Below, in pieces: positions 1 to 8,843 of a stretch of DNA of 64,000 nucleotides. Position 1 is the first letter of the stretch, and each line of letters opens with the position of its first letter. The position numbers and the translations under genes are program-made. The DNA lies in the NCBI RefSeq assembly GCF_013294115.1, contig NZ_JABSNP010000017.1, forward strand, positions 59,858 through 123,857, read 5' to 3'. Source of the DNA: Hymenobacter caeli. GTDB taxonomy: Bacteria; Bacteroidota; Bacteroidia; Cytophagales; Hymenobacteraceae. Below the pieces are notes generated by a model. The model saw nothing but the letters and a program-made list of their open reading frames with translations, was not told the DNA's origin and ran no database searches.

Positions 1-2
1 CC

Positions 3-692
3 GACGTGCTGGTGGCCGCCGCGCCCCAGGACGAAACCCAGAACGGCTCGCCCGCCCTGGCCGGCCTCGCCGATTTAATCCGCGTGTACGGCACCTGCGC
101 CACCCGTACTTACGTGGCCGCTACCCGCACGCTCACCATCGATTTCGGGGCCACCAACTGCCTGTGCCCCGACGGGCGCTACCGCCGCGGCCAGATTGTG
201 GTGCGCTTCACCGGCCTCGATCTTAAGCGCCACTCGGGGGCCGTGGTCACGCGCGAGAACTACTTCGTGAACGACAACCAGCACACGGCTACCCGCACCT
301 TCACCGACCTGGGCAACGGCTCGTATTCGGTGGACGTGACCAACGGCAGCGTAATTTTTGCCAACAACGGCGGCACCCACTCCTGGACGGCCCACCGCGA
401 CTACGCCCGCACCGCCGGCTTCGGCACGCCCCAGGTATCGGACGATGTGTACAGCGTAACCGGCCAGTCGGCGGGCACCAACCGCAAGGGCGTCAACTAC
501 ACGGCCACCATCACCAAGCCGCTCATCAAGCGCGGCGACTGCTACAAGTACTACGTGGCCGGCGTGGTGACCCTGGCCAACGACAAGGGCAATACCCTGG
601 TGCTCGACTACGACCCCAGCGGCTCGCAGGCCTGCGACAACACCGCCAGCGTAACGGCCAACGGCTGGACGAAAATAATTACCCTCCGCTAG
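3..692 (+). CDS. Hypothetical exported/surface protein, 5'-truncated by window edge
   Basis: The reading frame is open from the first bases of the window to a TAG at 690-692, so the true start lies upstream. The visible 229 or so residues are rich in Thr, Asn, Gly and aromatic residues in short alternating stretches, as in beta-sandwich or secreted beta proteins. Paired cysteines (for example in 'NCLCPDGRYRRG', in 'KRGDCYKYY' and in 'GSQACDNT') would fit a disulfide-bearing extracytoplasmic protein. No catalytic motif was recognised. It ends about 130 bp before a strong hairpin terminator. I cannot name the family; a lipoprotein signal may lie in the missing N-terminus. Confidence 0.7.
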   Translation, partial: DVLVAAAPQDETQNGSPALAGLADLIRVYGTCATRTYVAATRTLTIDFGATNCLCPDGRYRRGQIVVRFTGLDLKRHSGAVVTRENYFVNDNQHTATRTFTDLGNGSYSVDVTNGSVIFANNGGTHSWTAHRDYARTAGFGTPQVSDDVYSVTGQSAGTNRKGVNYTATITKPLIKRGDCYKYYVAGVVTLANDKGNTLVLDYDPSGSQACDNTASVTANGWTKIITLR

Positions 693-823
693 CGACCAGC
701 CACAAACGCCTGCCTCGTCGTTCGCTTGTTATCCACGGTGTGGAAGCGCAAGGAGGCGTTTCTACACCGTGCGCAGGCCAATAACTGCCAACGGGCAACT
801 TCCTGCCTTGGTTTACACCGCAT

Positions 824-857
824 AAAAAAAGCCCGGCCACATCGGCCGGGCTTTTTT
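824..857. terminator. Bidirectional rho-independent terminator
   Basis: A perfect 9-bp stem (AGCCCGGCC at 830-838, GGCCGGGCT at 844-852) with a 5-nt loop is flanked by seven A's on the left and six T's on the right. It can terminate both the rightward gene ending at 692 and the leftward gene ending at 863. Confidence 0.9.
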
Positions 858-862
858 GTGGG

Positions 863-1093
863 CTAGCGGGTGCCGCGGCTGTGGTGCGGGGCGGTTTTGG
901 TGCCGCCTTTGTGCCGCCGGAACAGGTCGAGGAGGCTGCGCTTGTGGTGGGTGCGGCTCGAGCCGTGGTAGTAGGTGTACACCGGGCGGTGGTTGCCGGG
1001 GGCGGGGAAGCGGCGGGCGGGCGCGGCCGAGGCCGGCGCGGTGGCCAGCCAGGCGCCCGAAATGCAGACCAGCAGCAGAAGAAAATGACGCAT
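863..1093 (-). CDS. Small secreted basic protein of unknown function
   Basis: This 76-residue protein opens with a clear signal peptide: MRH, a hydrophobic core 'FLLLLVCISGAWLA', then a likely cut after 'APASA'. The mature part is short, basic and rich in His, Arg and Ser ('SSRTHHKRSLLDLFRRHKGG'), ending in an unstructured tail. Gene and terminator placement support it as real: the stop abuts the terminator at 824-857, and the start diverges from the glycosidase gene on the other strand. No family was recognised. GC-rich overlapping frames on the plus strand are considered shadows. Confidence 0.65.
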   Translation of the reverse strand: MRHFLLLLVCISGAWLATAPASAAPARRFPAPGNHRPVYTYYHGSSRTHHKRSLLDLFRRHKGGTKTAPHHSRGTR

Positions 1094-1259
1094 GGGGGAG
1101 CAGAAAAAAGGTTGGAAGATGAGAGGCAGCGGGCCGGAAGCACGGGCCGCCAGCCAGCCCGTAAACCGCGCACCGGGAGAAAATATTGCCTATCGTAGGT
1201 AAACCGGTTAAAATACCGTGCCAAAACCAGCTTCTGCGGGCCGGCAGGTCGGTTTTGGC

Positions 1260-1267
1260 TTTCTTTG
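1260..1267 (+). promoter_or_regulatory. Near-consensus Bacteroidota -7 element, almost leaderless
   Basis: TTTCTTTG matches TAnnTTTG in seven of the eight positions that matter less one (T for A at position 2). It ends 5 nt before the ATG at 1273, so transcription would begin at or next to the start codon. No TTG -33 element was confirmed. Confidence 0.4.
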
Positions 1268-1272
1268 CGGGC

Positions 1273-4017
1273 ATGAGATACCAAGTGCTTTCGGCCGCCG
1301 TGGCCGGTAACCTACTGGTGATGGCCTGCCAAACGCAAAAACCCGTGACTTCTGCCACCCCCGCGCCGGCCCCCGCCCCCGGTGCCGTGTGGCATTCTGA
1401 CGCCTACACCGTGCTGCGCGACGGCGTGGTGCAGGGCCCCTACCGGGCCACGGCCGCGTCGGCCACCGCGCTGGCCTCGAACTACCACCCCCCGGCCCGG
1501 GCCCTGAGCCCAAGCATCGCCTTCAAGTTCAGCCTCAACGGCAAGGACAACGAGCTGGCCCCCGGCCAGAACCACAGCTTCGTGGCCCTGCGGGGGGCCG
1601 GCGCGGGGGCGGGGCCCCTCGAAACGCCCGCCATCCCCTTTGGCCAGCCGCCGGCCGTGGCCGTGCCGGGGCCCGACGGGGCCGCGCTGGCCCCGGGCAC
1701 GGCCGTGAAGTTCCGGCTCGACCTGCGGCCCGTGCTGGCGGCGTTTGCGAAGGACGGGTTTTACACCACGTTCCGAGGGGAGAAAATTTACCGGGCCGAC
1801 TTCAAGCACGTGTACGTGGCCGGCGACGTGGCCCCGCTGAGCTGGGACTTCGACAACCTCGGGCACAAGCCCGAGCTGGAGCTGAAGGACGGCGACGGCG
1901 ACGGCATCTACGAAACCACGCTGGTGCTGGCGCCGCAGGACGCCAAAACCACCGCCCAGGAGTGGCACCAAACCCTTAACACCGACGATTTCCCGCAGTA
2001 CAAGTCCGGCTACCCGCTGGCCGACGCCCTCTACAACCTGGCCCTGGAGGAGGCCCGCCGCGCCGTGGAGCCCGACAGCACCTTCCGCACCGGCAAGGAG
2101 TGGGCGGGCGTGTGGACGCGCGACGTCAGCTACTCCATCCTCCTGGCCCAGGCCACGCTGCAGCCCCAATCGGCCATGAAAAGCCTGCTGCGCAAGGTGG
2201 GCCCCACGGGCCGCATCGTGCAGGATACGGGCACCGGCGGGGCCTACCCGTGCTCGACGGACCGGATGATTTGGGCGGTGGCGGCCTGGGAAATTTACCT
2301 CGTAACCGGCGACGAGGCCTGGCTGCGCCGGGTGTACCCCATTGTGAAGCAGTCGATTGACGACGACCTCCAGAACGCTTATGACCCCGTGACGGGCCTG
2401 GTGCGCGGCGAGTCGTCGTTTCTGGACTGGCGCGAGCAAACCTACCCGCGCTGGATGCAGCCGGCCGACATTTACCAGAGCGAGGCCCTGGGCACCAACG
2501 CCGTGCACTGCCAGGCCAACCGCGTGCTGGCCCAAATGGCCCGCCAGCTGGGCCACGCCGATGTGGCCGCCGACCACGAGCGGCTCGTCAACCAGATCAG
2601 CCACGGCGTGAACCAGTACCTGTGGCTCGACAAGGCTGGCTACTACGGCCAGTACCGCTACGGGCGCGGGTTTGGCAGCGTGTCGCCGCGCGCGGAGGCC
2701 CTGGGCGAGGCCCTGAGCGTGTGTTTCGGCCTGGCCGACGACGCGCGGGCCAAAACGGTGGTGGCGCGCACGCCCACCGTGCTCTTCGGCATCCCCTGCA
2801 TCTACCCCCAGATTCCGGGCATCCCGCCCTACCACAACGACGCCGTGTGGCCCTTCGTGCAGAGCTTCTGGGCCCTGGCCGCCGCCAAAACCGGCAACGA
2901 GGCCTCGCTCACCGAGAGCATGGCGGCCATCTACCGCCCGGCCGCGCTGTTCCTGACCAACAAGGAAAACTTCGTGGCCGGCACCGGCGACTTCGCGGGC
3001 ACCCAAATCAACTCCAGCAACATGCTCTGGAGCCTTTCGGGCAGCCTGGGCCTGGTGTACAAGGTGCTGTTTGGGCTGACGTACCAGGTGGACCGGCTGG
3101 ATTTCCGGCCCTTCGTGCCGCAGGCCTTCGCGGGGCCCCGCACGCTCACCAACTTCAAGTACCGCCGGGCGGTGCTCGACATTGAGCTGAACGGCTTCGG
3201 CAACGAAATTGCCGCCATCACCCTCGACGGCCAGCCGCTGCCCGGGGCGGCGGTGCCGGCCGCCCTCACCGGCCGCCACGCCCTGCGCATCGAGCTGAAA
3301 AACCAGGCCCCGGCCCCCGCGCCGGTCAACCGCGTGGCCAACGCGTTTTCGCCCGAAACCCCGCAGGTCGCCTACGCCAAAAACCACCTTAGCTGGGCCC
3401 CGGTGGCCGGCGCAAAGGCCTACAAAGTGCTGAAAAACGCGCAGCTGCTCACCGCCAACGCCAGCGCTGCCACCGGCTGGCCGGTGCCCACCGCCGCCTA
3501 CGCCGAGTACCAGGTAATTGCCGTGGACGGCCAGGGCCTGGAGTCGTTCGCCAGCGAGCCCATCGCCGTAACAGGCGAGGGCACGGCGGCCCAGCAGGTG
3601 CAGCTCGAAACGCTGGCCCCCAAAGCCAAGCTGCCGTACCAGGGCTTCACGGGCGGGGGCTTCGTGGAAACCAGCCTTGCCAAAAACCCGGTCCTCGCCA
3701 TCCCCGTCACGGTGCCGGAGGCCGGCCTTTACGCCCTCGATTTCCGCTACGCCAACGGCAACGGCCCCGTGAACACCGAAAACAAGTGCGCCCTCCGCAC
3801 GCTGCGCACCGGCGCGGGGGCCCTGCTGGGCACCGTGGTGCTGCCGCAGCGCGGCGCGGCCGAATGGTCGAACTGGGGCTTCTCCAACCCGCTGCTCGTG
3901 CGCCTCGAAAAAGGCAAAAACGAGCTGCGCCTGGCCCTGGAGCCCGCCAACGCCAACATGAACGGCCCGGTGAACCAGGCCATGCTGGACTACCTGCGGG
4001 TGCAGCGGGTGCAGTGA
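1273..4017 (+). CDS. Six-hairpin glycosidase / debranching-type lipoprotein
   Basis: The start at 1273 is chosen because it gives a lipoprotein signal (MRYQVLSAAVAGNLLVMAC, lipid Cys19); the frame stays open upstream to 1186, but that extension has no signal. About residues 230-650 form an (alpha/alpha)6 barrel like glycogen debranching and GH63/GH15-like enzymes: 'GVWTRDVSYS' near residue 278, 'SSFLDWREQTYP' near 380, and 'PYHNDAVWPFVQSFWALA' near 518. The Asp and Glu in these segments are candidate general acid and base. After that come a beta-sandwich stretch, an Fn3-like segment ('KAYKVLKN') and a C-terminal carbohydrate-binding-like domain ('AEWSNWGFSNPLLVRLEKG'). At 914 residues it probably acts on oligosaccharides in the periplasm or at the cell surface. 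The linkage cleaved cannot be read from sequence. Confidence 0.8.
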   Translation: MRYQVLSAAVAGNLLVMACQTQKPVTSATPAPAPAPGAVWHSDAYTVLRDGVVQGPYRATAASATALASNYHPPARALSPSIAFKFSLNGKDNELAPGQNHSFVALRGAGAGAGPLETPAIPFGQPPAVAVPGPDGAALAPGTAVKFRLDLRPVLAAFAKDGFYTTFRGEKIYRADFKHVYVAGDVAPLSWDFDNLGHKPELELKDGDGDGIYETTLVLAPQDAKTTAQEWHQTLNTDDFPQYKSGYPLADALYNLALEEARRAVEPDSTFRTGKEWAGVWTRDVSYSILLAQATLQPQSAMKSLLRKVGPTGRIVQDTGTGGAYPCSTDRMIWAVAAWEIYLVTGDEAWLRRVYPIVKQSIDDDLQNAYDPVTGLVRGESSFLDWREQTYPRWMQPADIYQSEALGTNAVHCQANRVLAQMARQLGHADVAADHERLVNQISHGVNQYLWLDKAGYYGQYRYGRGFGSVSPRAEALGEALSVCFGLADDARAKTVVARTPTVLFGIPCIYPQIPGIPPYHNDAVWPFVQSFWALAAAKTGNEASLTESMAAIYRPAALFLTNKENFVAGTGDFAGTQINSSNMLWSLSGSLGLVYKVLFGLTYQVDRLDFRPFVPQAFAGPRTLTNFKYRRAVLDIELNGFGNEIAAITLDGQPLPGAAVPAALTGRHALRIELKNQAPAPAPVNRVANAFSPETPQVAYAKNHLSWAPVAGAKAYKVLKNAQLLTANASAATGWPVPTAAYAEYQVIAVDGQGLESFASEPIAVTGEGTAAQQVQLETLAPKAKLPYQGFTGGGFVETSLAKNPVLAIPVTVPEAGLYALDFRYANGNGPVNTENKCALRTLRTGAGALLGTVVLPQRGAAEWSNWGFSNPLLVRLEKGKNELRLALEPANANMNGPVNQAMLDYLRVQRVQ

Positions 4018-4068
4018 TGAGCCAGTGATTCTAAGCTCACGAAGCGGTTAAACCTGTTCCTGAACAAG

Positions 4069-4121
4069 AAAATAGCAAAACGTCCTGCCGAGCGTAGCTC
4101 AGCGGGACGTTTTGCTATTTT
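4069..4121. repeat. 20-bp inverted repeat, likely bidirectional terminator
   Basis: Arms AAAATAGCAAAACGTCCTGC and GCGGGACGTTTTGCTATTTT pair with one mismatch around a 13-nt loop. The A-rich left and T-rich right flanks let it act as a terminator for the glycosidase gene. The loop 'GAGCGTAGCTC' resembles the cores of the GTCATG repeat family elsewhere in the window. Confidence 0.7.
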
Positions 4122-4330
4122 AGACGATTATTGTTTGGAAACAACGCTGTTCAACAATTCAATTTTGGCCGTCCTGCCGAGCGCAGCCGGGGCAGTCCGC
4201 GGGCAGCCGTAAACAGCACCCTGCAAGGAGGCCCGCGAGCTGCCTCGACGCTGTTCGGCACGATGCGCAGATGGAACGGCCTTCGGTACCCCACGGCCGT
4301 TTTGGCGTCGGCAACCAGTAGCGCGAAATT

Positions 4331-4466
4331 AGAGCGGTTTTCAAATCAGTGTACCGGGCCCTGTAAAACGGAGTGGTACTCCGTTGCCGTGCGAACGTCA
4401 AACGGAGTGCCACTCCGTTCTACAACCACGCGAGAAGCAGCTGTACATTGACTTGGAAACCGCTCT
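4331..4466. repeat. 136-bp MITE-like element, copy 1
   Basis: The ends are imperfect terminal inverted repeats: AGAGCGGTTTTCAAATC on the left and the complement of AGAGCGGTTTCCAAGTC on the right. The interior holds two small palindromes of the form AACGGAGTnnnACTCCGTT. A second copy at 49137-49272 has the same size and order with about 90% identity. No coding sequence is inside, and no clear target duplication was found (a TA dinucleotide on both sides is possible in this copy only). Confidence 0.8.
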
Positions 4467-4596
4467 AGGTGACAGGAACGGTCCCTGACCGGGTGGGTTC
4501 ATAGGTTGGTTGAACGCGCAGGGGCCCGCTCCGCAGCGGGCCGGTGGCATGAACCCTGGCGCGACCGTTGCCCTGGCTGCTCCAAAAAAGGCCAAC

Positions 4597-4630
4597 AAAA
4601 AAGGCCCGCTGTGCAGCGGGCCTTTCTTGT
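4597..4630. terminator. Rho-independent terminator for the OmpA gene
   Basis: AAGGCCCGCT pairs with AGCGGGCCTT around a short loop, with an A-tract on the left that becomes a T-tract for leftward transcripts. It lies just past the stop codon at 4655. Confidence 0.8.
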
Positions 4631-4654
4631 CGTCAGCGCCTGAGCGCGTTGCGC

Positions 4655-6283
4655 TTACTTGCGCGTGGCCGCTTTTTTAGCGGGAGCCTTCTTGGCCGGG
4701 GCCTTCTTACGGGCCGGAGCGGCGCCTTTGGGGGCGGTTTTGCCCTTGGCCTTCAGCTCGGCTACCGTGGGGGCGGGGCCGTACTTGGCCTCCGCCGGGT
4801 TGGCTTCGCCCGTCAGGTAGGGGTCCATCTCCACGCGGCGGTTCAGGGCCTGGCCGGCCTTGGTCTTGTTGGAGGCAATGGGCTTGAGCTTGCCGTAGCC
4901 GCGGGCCTCGATGCGGGTGGCGACGATGCCCTTGGCGATGAGGTAGGCCCGGACGGCCTCGGCGCGGTCATAAGAGAGGCGCAGGTTGAAGGCTTCGTTG
5001 CCCACGTCGTCGGTGTGGCCCGACATGCCCAGGCTGTAGTCCGGGTAGTTGTTGAGCACGCTTACGATTTGGTCGAGGCGCTTGTAGGACACCGGCAGCA
5101 AGGTCGCCTTGTTGTAGGCGAACTGGATGTACTTGGTGGCCTCGTTGAGCACCTTCTTGTCCTCGGCCTTCATTTCGGGGCAGCCCTGGTTGCTGGCGGG
5201 GCCGGCGCGGTCGGGGCACTTGTCCTGGTAGTCGGGCACGCCGTCGCCGTCGGTATCCACGGGGCAGCCCGTGGCGTCCACTTTCACGCCAGCCGGCGTG
5301 TTGGGGCACTTGTCGAGGTAATCCGGCACTTTGTCGCCGTCCGTGTCCACGGGGCAGCCCGTGGCGTCCACTTTCACGCCGGCCGGCGTATTGGGGCACT
5401 TGTCGTCGGCGTCGGCCACGCCGTCGCCGTCGGCGTCGGGGCAGCCCTGCAGGGCGGCCAGGCCCTTCACGTCGGGGCACTTGTCCTGGTAGTCGGCCAC
5501 GCCGTCGCCGTCCGTGTCGAGCGGGCAGCCGGTGGCGTCCACTTTCACGCCCGCGGGCGTGTCGGGGCACTTGTCTTTGCGGTCGGCCACGCCGTCGCCG
5601 TCTGTGTCCTTGGCCTTGCCAAGGTTAAACGTGAGGCCGGCCGAAAACTGGAGGTAGCGGTCGTACTTGTTCAGGATGGTGACGCTGTTGCTGCTCACCC
5701 CGTCGAGGCGGGCATCATCGGGGGTGATGATGAAGTGCTGGCCGGCCTGTAGGAACAGGCTGGCCCCCGGCGACAGGCGGAAGTCCAGGCCCAGCGCACC
5801 TTGGGCGTCAAACGCGCCATAGGTGTGATTGCTGATGACCGTGGGCCGGGCCCCGTTCACGTAGTCCGAGTTCACCCAGGTGAAGCCCGGCTGCACCAGG
5901 ATGTAGGGGTGCACAAAGAACTCATCCTTGATGGGGAGCTTAAACTTAAAGCCCAGGCCGTACGACAACAGCTTCGCGTCGAAGCGCGTGCCACTGTTGT
6001 TGCCGCCCGTGTAGCCCGTGCCCGTGGGGTAGCGCAGCTTGGTGTAGTTGGCCGACAGGTTGAGGTCGAACCCCTTGCTAATGTAGCGGCTCAGGGTGAT
6101 GCCCCCGCCAAACGGCGAATCCTGGGTGTTCCAGAACTGCGTGCCCAGGTCGCCCCGGTACTGCAGCGTGGTGCCGTAGAGGCTAATTGCCGTCTTGTGG
6201 TCGGCGTTCTGGGCCTGGCTGCGCGGGGCCGCCGCTAGCACGGTTAGCCCCAGCAGGGCCGCCCTATAGAAATGGTGTGCCAT
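4655..6283 (-). CDS. OmpA-family outer-membrane protein with TSP3 repeats and Lys/Ala tail
   Basis: A 542-residue envelope protein. Residues 1-24 are a signal peptide ending 'PRSQAQ'. About 25-205 look like an eight-stranded beta barrel. About 215-385 hold thrombospondin type-3 calcium-binding repeats (units like 'DTDGDGVADRKDKCPD'), five to six in all with paired Cys. About 390-500 form the peptidoglycan-binding OmpA domain, with 'SGHTDDVGNEAFNLRLSYDRA' split across its core and 'NRRVEMDPYL' at its end. After this comes an unusual tail of Ala, Pro and Lys repeats ('KKAPAKKAPAKKAATRK') that resembles histone-H1-like or DNA-binding tails. It likely tethers the outer membrane to the cell wall. 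Monocistronic, with its own terminator. Confidence 0.9.
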   Translation of the reverse strand: MAHHFYRAALLGLTVLAAAPRSQAQNADHKTAISLYGTTLQYRGDLGTQFWNTQDSPFGGGITLSRYISKGFDLNLSANYTKLRYPTGTGYTGGNNSGTRFDAKLLSYGLGFKFKLPIKDEFFVHPYILVQPGFTWVNSDYVNGARPTVISNHTYGAFDAQGALGLDFRLSPGASLFLQAGQHFIITPDDARLDGVSSNSVTILNKYDRYLQFSAGLTFNLGKAKDTDGDGVADRKDKCPDTPAGVKVDATGCPLDTDGDGVADYQDKCPDVKGLAALQGCPDADGDGVADADDKCPNTPAGVKVDATGCPVDTDGDKVPDYLDKCPNTPAGVKVDATGCPVDTDGDGVPDYQDKCPDRAGPASNQGCPEMKAEDKKVLNEATKYIQFAYNKATLLPVSYKRLDQIVSVLNNYPDYSLGMSGHTDDVGNEAFNLRLSYDRAEAVRAYLIAKGIVATRIEARGYGKLKPIASNKTKAGQALNRRVEMDPYLTGEANPAEAKYGPAPTVAELKAKGKTAPKGAAPARKKAPAKKAPAKKAATRK

Positions 6284-6639
6284 ATGCTAAAAAATGAATT
6301 GTTATGCGCCTATTACGGTTCCGTGTCGAGAAGCGTTGAATTTATATTCAACAATGGTGTTTTGTTGCGTGGCCAGGCGTTCCGGAGCGGGCCAAAAAAG
6401 CGCTGCGGGGCAGTAAGTACGGGGGGCTTCCGGTTGGAATCGGCAACGCATTTTAGGCCTTTAATGAGAAGCAGAGGCCTTTTTGGGCGTTAAAAACTAC
6501 GGTTGTACTGCTCGGGCATCCGTGCCCGGGAAGCGCGACTGTTGTTTGAAATTTCCTGCACTTTTTTTCCGGCGTCCCAGGCCGGGGGCCTGTTTCGGGC
6601 TGTTTGCCGCCGCGCAAGCCCGCCCCCGCACGCCGCCGG
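6284..6639. other. Intergenic region, no gene seen
   Basis: The 356 bases upstream of the OmpA gene and downstream of the CocE-type hydrolase hold an AT-richer stretch next to the OmpA start, presumably its promoter and leader. A clean TAnnTTTG element was not found on the minus strand. Short open frames here have no recognisable features. Confidence 0.5.
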
Positions 6640-8598
6640 CTAGGGCGCTAGCACGGGCAGCGTCAGCCCCGACGGGTGCGCCGCGTCGTGGTAGAGGCGG
6701 ATGGTGGCCTTCTGGAAATCCTCTGCTTTGGCGTTGGGGATGCTGAGGAACTGCTGCGGGTTGCGGTCCACGAGCGGGAACCAGGTGCTTTGCACCTGCA
6801 CCAGCAGCCGGTGGCCTTTGCGGAAGGTGTGGAGCACGTCGGGCAGCTCGTATTTCACCTCGGTGGGCTGGTTGGGCACGAAGGCGCTGGGGTGCTCGAA
6901 GCTCTGGCGGAAGCGGCCCCGCATCACCTCGGCCCGCACCAGGCGCTGGGTGCCGCCCCGGGGCGGGCCCTCGGGGTCGGGCGCAGCCCCCGCCGCGTCG
7001 GCCGGCAGCACGTCGATGAGCTTCACGATGAAGTCGGCGTCGGTGCCGGAGGTGCTCACCCACAGGTCGGCGGCCAGGGGCCCGGCCACGGTGAGGTCTT
7101 CGGCCAGCGGCGCGGTCTGGAACACCAGCACGTCGGGGCGCTGGGCGGCGAAGCGCTGGTCTTCCACCACATACTCGTTGTTGCGCCCGGTGCCAACGCC
7201 GGCGGTGTAGGGCACGGGCCGGGCCGGGTCGCTCACGTATTCGTCGGCTTTTTCACCGGCGGCAGGGGCCGCGAAGGCCAGGCGGCCGGTCGCGCCGAAG
7301 TAGGCTATGCGGCCCGTGGCGGCGGCCGGGGGCCAGGCGGCGTAGCTTTTCCACTCGTTGGTGCCGGTGTCGAACACCGTGGCCTCGGCGGCGTTGAAGC
7401 CGCCCTTGTCCTTGAGGTAGTGGTTGAAAAACGGCGTTTCCAGCGTCTGGCGGTAGTACTGGGCGGTGTTGGCCCCGAAGCTCAGGGGCCCGAAGGTGCT
7501 CCAGTCGGGGCGGGCCCAGGCCCCGTGGGTCCAGGGGCCCATCACGAGGCGGTTGGTGGTGCCGGGGTTTTGCTTTTCGATGGCTTTGTACGTGTGCAGG
7601 GCCCCGAACAGGTCTTCGGCGTCGAACCAGCCGCCCACCACCAGCACGGCGGGCCGCACGCCGGTGAGGCGCGGGCGGATGTTGCGGGCCTGCCAGTAGG
7701 CGTCGTAGGTGTCGTGCTGCAAGTACTCGTTCCAGATGCGGGCCCGGCCGTTGAAGTACTGCGGGCCGTTGGCGTTTTTAATGGGCCCCAGGTCCAGGAA
7801 AAACTGGTAGGCGTCGGCCGGCTCGGCCTTGAACAAGGCCTCGTATTTCGCCAGCGGCTGGGGCCGGGGCACGTCGAAAAAGTTGGTGAACTCGAAGTTG
7901 TCGAGCAGGAAAAACGCCCCGTTGTGCCGGGCGTCGTCGCCCATGAACTCGTCCGTGACCGGGGCCTGGGGCGACACGGCTTTCAGGGCCGGGTGGGCGG
8001 TGGGCAGGCTGGCCGTGGCGTAGAAGCCGGGGTACGAGATGCCCATGATGCCCACGCGCCCGTTGTTGTCCGGCACGTGCTTCAGCAGCCACTCGATGGT
8101 GTCGTAGGCGTCGGTGCTCTCGTCGTGGGGCAGGGGCTGGCCTTTGGGGCCCCGGCGGCGGGCTTTATCGGTGGCGGCGGTGGGCAGGGCGGGCGTCATC
8201 TCCTCAAACTGCCCCTCGCTCTGGTAGCGCCCCCGCACGTCCTGGTACACGAAGATGTACCCTTCCTCCGACAGCTCGCGGCTGGGCCCGGGGCCCCGCA
8301 GGCGGTAGCTGCTTTCGCCGTAGGGCCCCGCCGAGTAGGGCGTGCGCGTCATCAGAAACGGGTAGCGGCGGCCGGGCGCGGCGTCGAGCGGCACGTAGAG
8401 CACCGTGTACAGCTTCACGCCGTCGCGCATCACGATTTGGCGGTCGAGCTTGCGGTAGTGCTGGCGCACGAAGGCCGAATCCTGGGCGCGGGAAGGGGCC
8501 GGTCGGGCCGGACCGGGTGCGGGCACCGGCGTCTGGGCCCGGGCCGAACCAGCCGCGGCCGCCAGCAAGAGGGCCGCCGCGAAAGCAAAACGAGTCAT
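6640..8598 (-). CDS. CocE/NonD family alpha/beta hydrolase (X-Pro dipeptidyl-peptidase type)
   Basis: A 652-residue secreted serine hydrolase. The start at 8598 is chosen because it begins a signal peptide (MTRFAFAAALLLAAAAGSARA); the open frame reaches 8784 but the extension is not signal-like. The nucleophile sits in 'GIMGISYPGF' (Ser near 187), matching the GxSYxG motif of the family. The acid is likely in 'VVGGWFDAEDLFG' (near 324) and the His in 'MGPWTHGAW' (near 355). The last 200 residues form the jelly-roll C-terminal domain of X-Pro dipeptidyl peptidases and cocaine esterase-like acyl hydrolases. Substrate may be a peptide, ester or glutaryl compound; the sequence does not decide. 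Periplasmic location is inferred. Confidence 0.85.
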   Translation of the reverse strand: MTRFAFAAALLLAAAAGSARAQTPVPAPGPARPAPSRAQDSAFVRQHYRKLDRQIVMRDGVKLYTVLYVPLDAAPGRRYPFLMTRTPYSAGPYGESSYRLRGPGPSRELSEEGYIFVYQDVRGRYQSEGQFEEMTPALPTAATDKARRRGPKGQPLPHDESTDAYDTIEWLLKHVPDNNGRVGIMGISYPGFYATASLPTAHPALKAVSPQAPVTDEFMGDDARHNGAFFLLDNFEFTNFFDVPRPQPLAKYEALFKAEPADAYQFFLDLGPIKNANGPQYFNGRARIWNEYLQHDTYDAYWQARNIRPRLTGVRPAVLVVGGWFDAEDLFGALHTYKAIEKQNPGTTNRLVMGPWTHGAWARPDWSTFGPLSFGANTAQYYRQTLETPFFNHYLKDKGGFNAAEATVFDTGTNEWKSYAAWPPAAATGRIAYFGATGRLAFAAPAAGEKADEYVSDPARPVPYTAGVGTGRNNEYVVEDQRFAAQRPDVLVFQTAPLAEDLTVAGPLAADLWVSTSGTDADFIVKLIDVLPADAAGAAPDPEGPPRGGTQRLVRAEVMRGRFRQSFEHPSAFVPNQPTEVKYELPDVLHTFRKGHRLLVQVQSTWFPLVDRNPQQFLSIPNAKAEDFQKATIRLYHDAAHPSGLTLPVLAP

Positions 8599-8691
8599 GC
8601 GGAGAAGTAAAAAGCGAATGAGCCCCCAAGTACGGCCCTGGCGGCTGTTGGCCCCATGAAACGCGCACGCCGCCGCGCGTGTTAGGCCAGC

Positions 8692-8802
8692 ATGTGTGAC
8701 CACCAAAAGCCCGCCGCCAACCTCAAGCGCTTCCTCGTGTACCTCGCCATCGGCGTAGTGGTGCTGCTGCTCGGCTATGGGCAAGCCGCGGCTGGGGCCT
8801 AG
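8692..8802 (+). CDS. Small single-pass membrane protein (36 aa), tentative
   Basis: ATG at 8692 opens a 36-codon frame ending in TAG. It has a polar N-terminus (MCDHQKPAANLKR), one hydrophobic segment 'FLVYLAIGVVVLLLGYG' of transmembrane length, and a short Ala/Gly tail. It lies in the gap between two minus-strand genes and is divergent from the CocE-type hydrolase. The shape is typical of small membrane proteins, but length alone gives weak support and no promoter was found. Confidence 0.45.
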   Translation: MCDHQKPAANLKRFLVYLAIGVVVLLLGYGQAAAGA

Positions 8803-8843
8803 CGGGTGCTTTCGAGGCAGATAAAGTTACCTAACGGCCCGCG

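Larger units (their letters stand above)
4018..4654. other. Intergenic region made of hairpins and repeat elements
   Basis: These 637 bases between the glycosidase and the OmpA gene contain no convincing gene. They hold the inverted repeat at 4069-4121, the 136-bp MITE-like element at 4331-4466, a GC hairpin at about 4525-4544 (GGCCCGCT with AGCGGGCC) and the terminator at 4597-4630. Open frames here run through the repeat element and are not considered genes. Confidence 0.7.

Noticed and set aside
1312..3387. A 691-codon open frame opposite the glycosidase gene
   Set aside because: Antisense shadow with biased composition; the plus-strand gene has a lipoprotein signal and a recognisable fold.
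4131..4451. An open frame through the MITE-like element, with a similar one at 49009-49257
   Set aside because: Both frames owe their shared C-terminal residues to the repeat itself and not to a conserved protein.
5200..5600. DNA-level tandem repeats inside the OmpA gene
   Set aside because: They encode the thrombospondin type-3 protein repeats and need no separate explanation as a repeat array or CRISPR.
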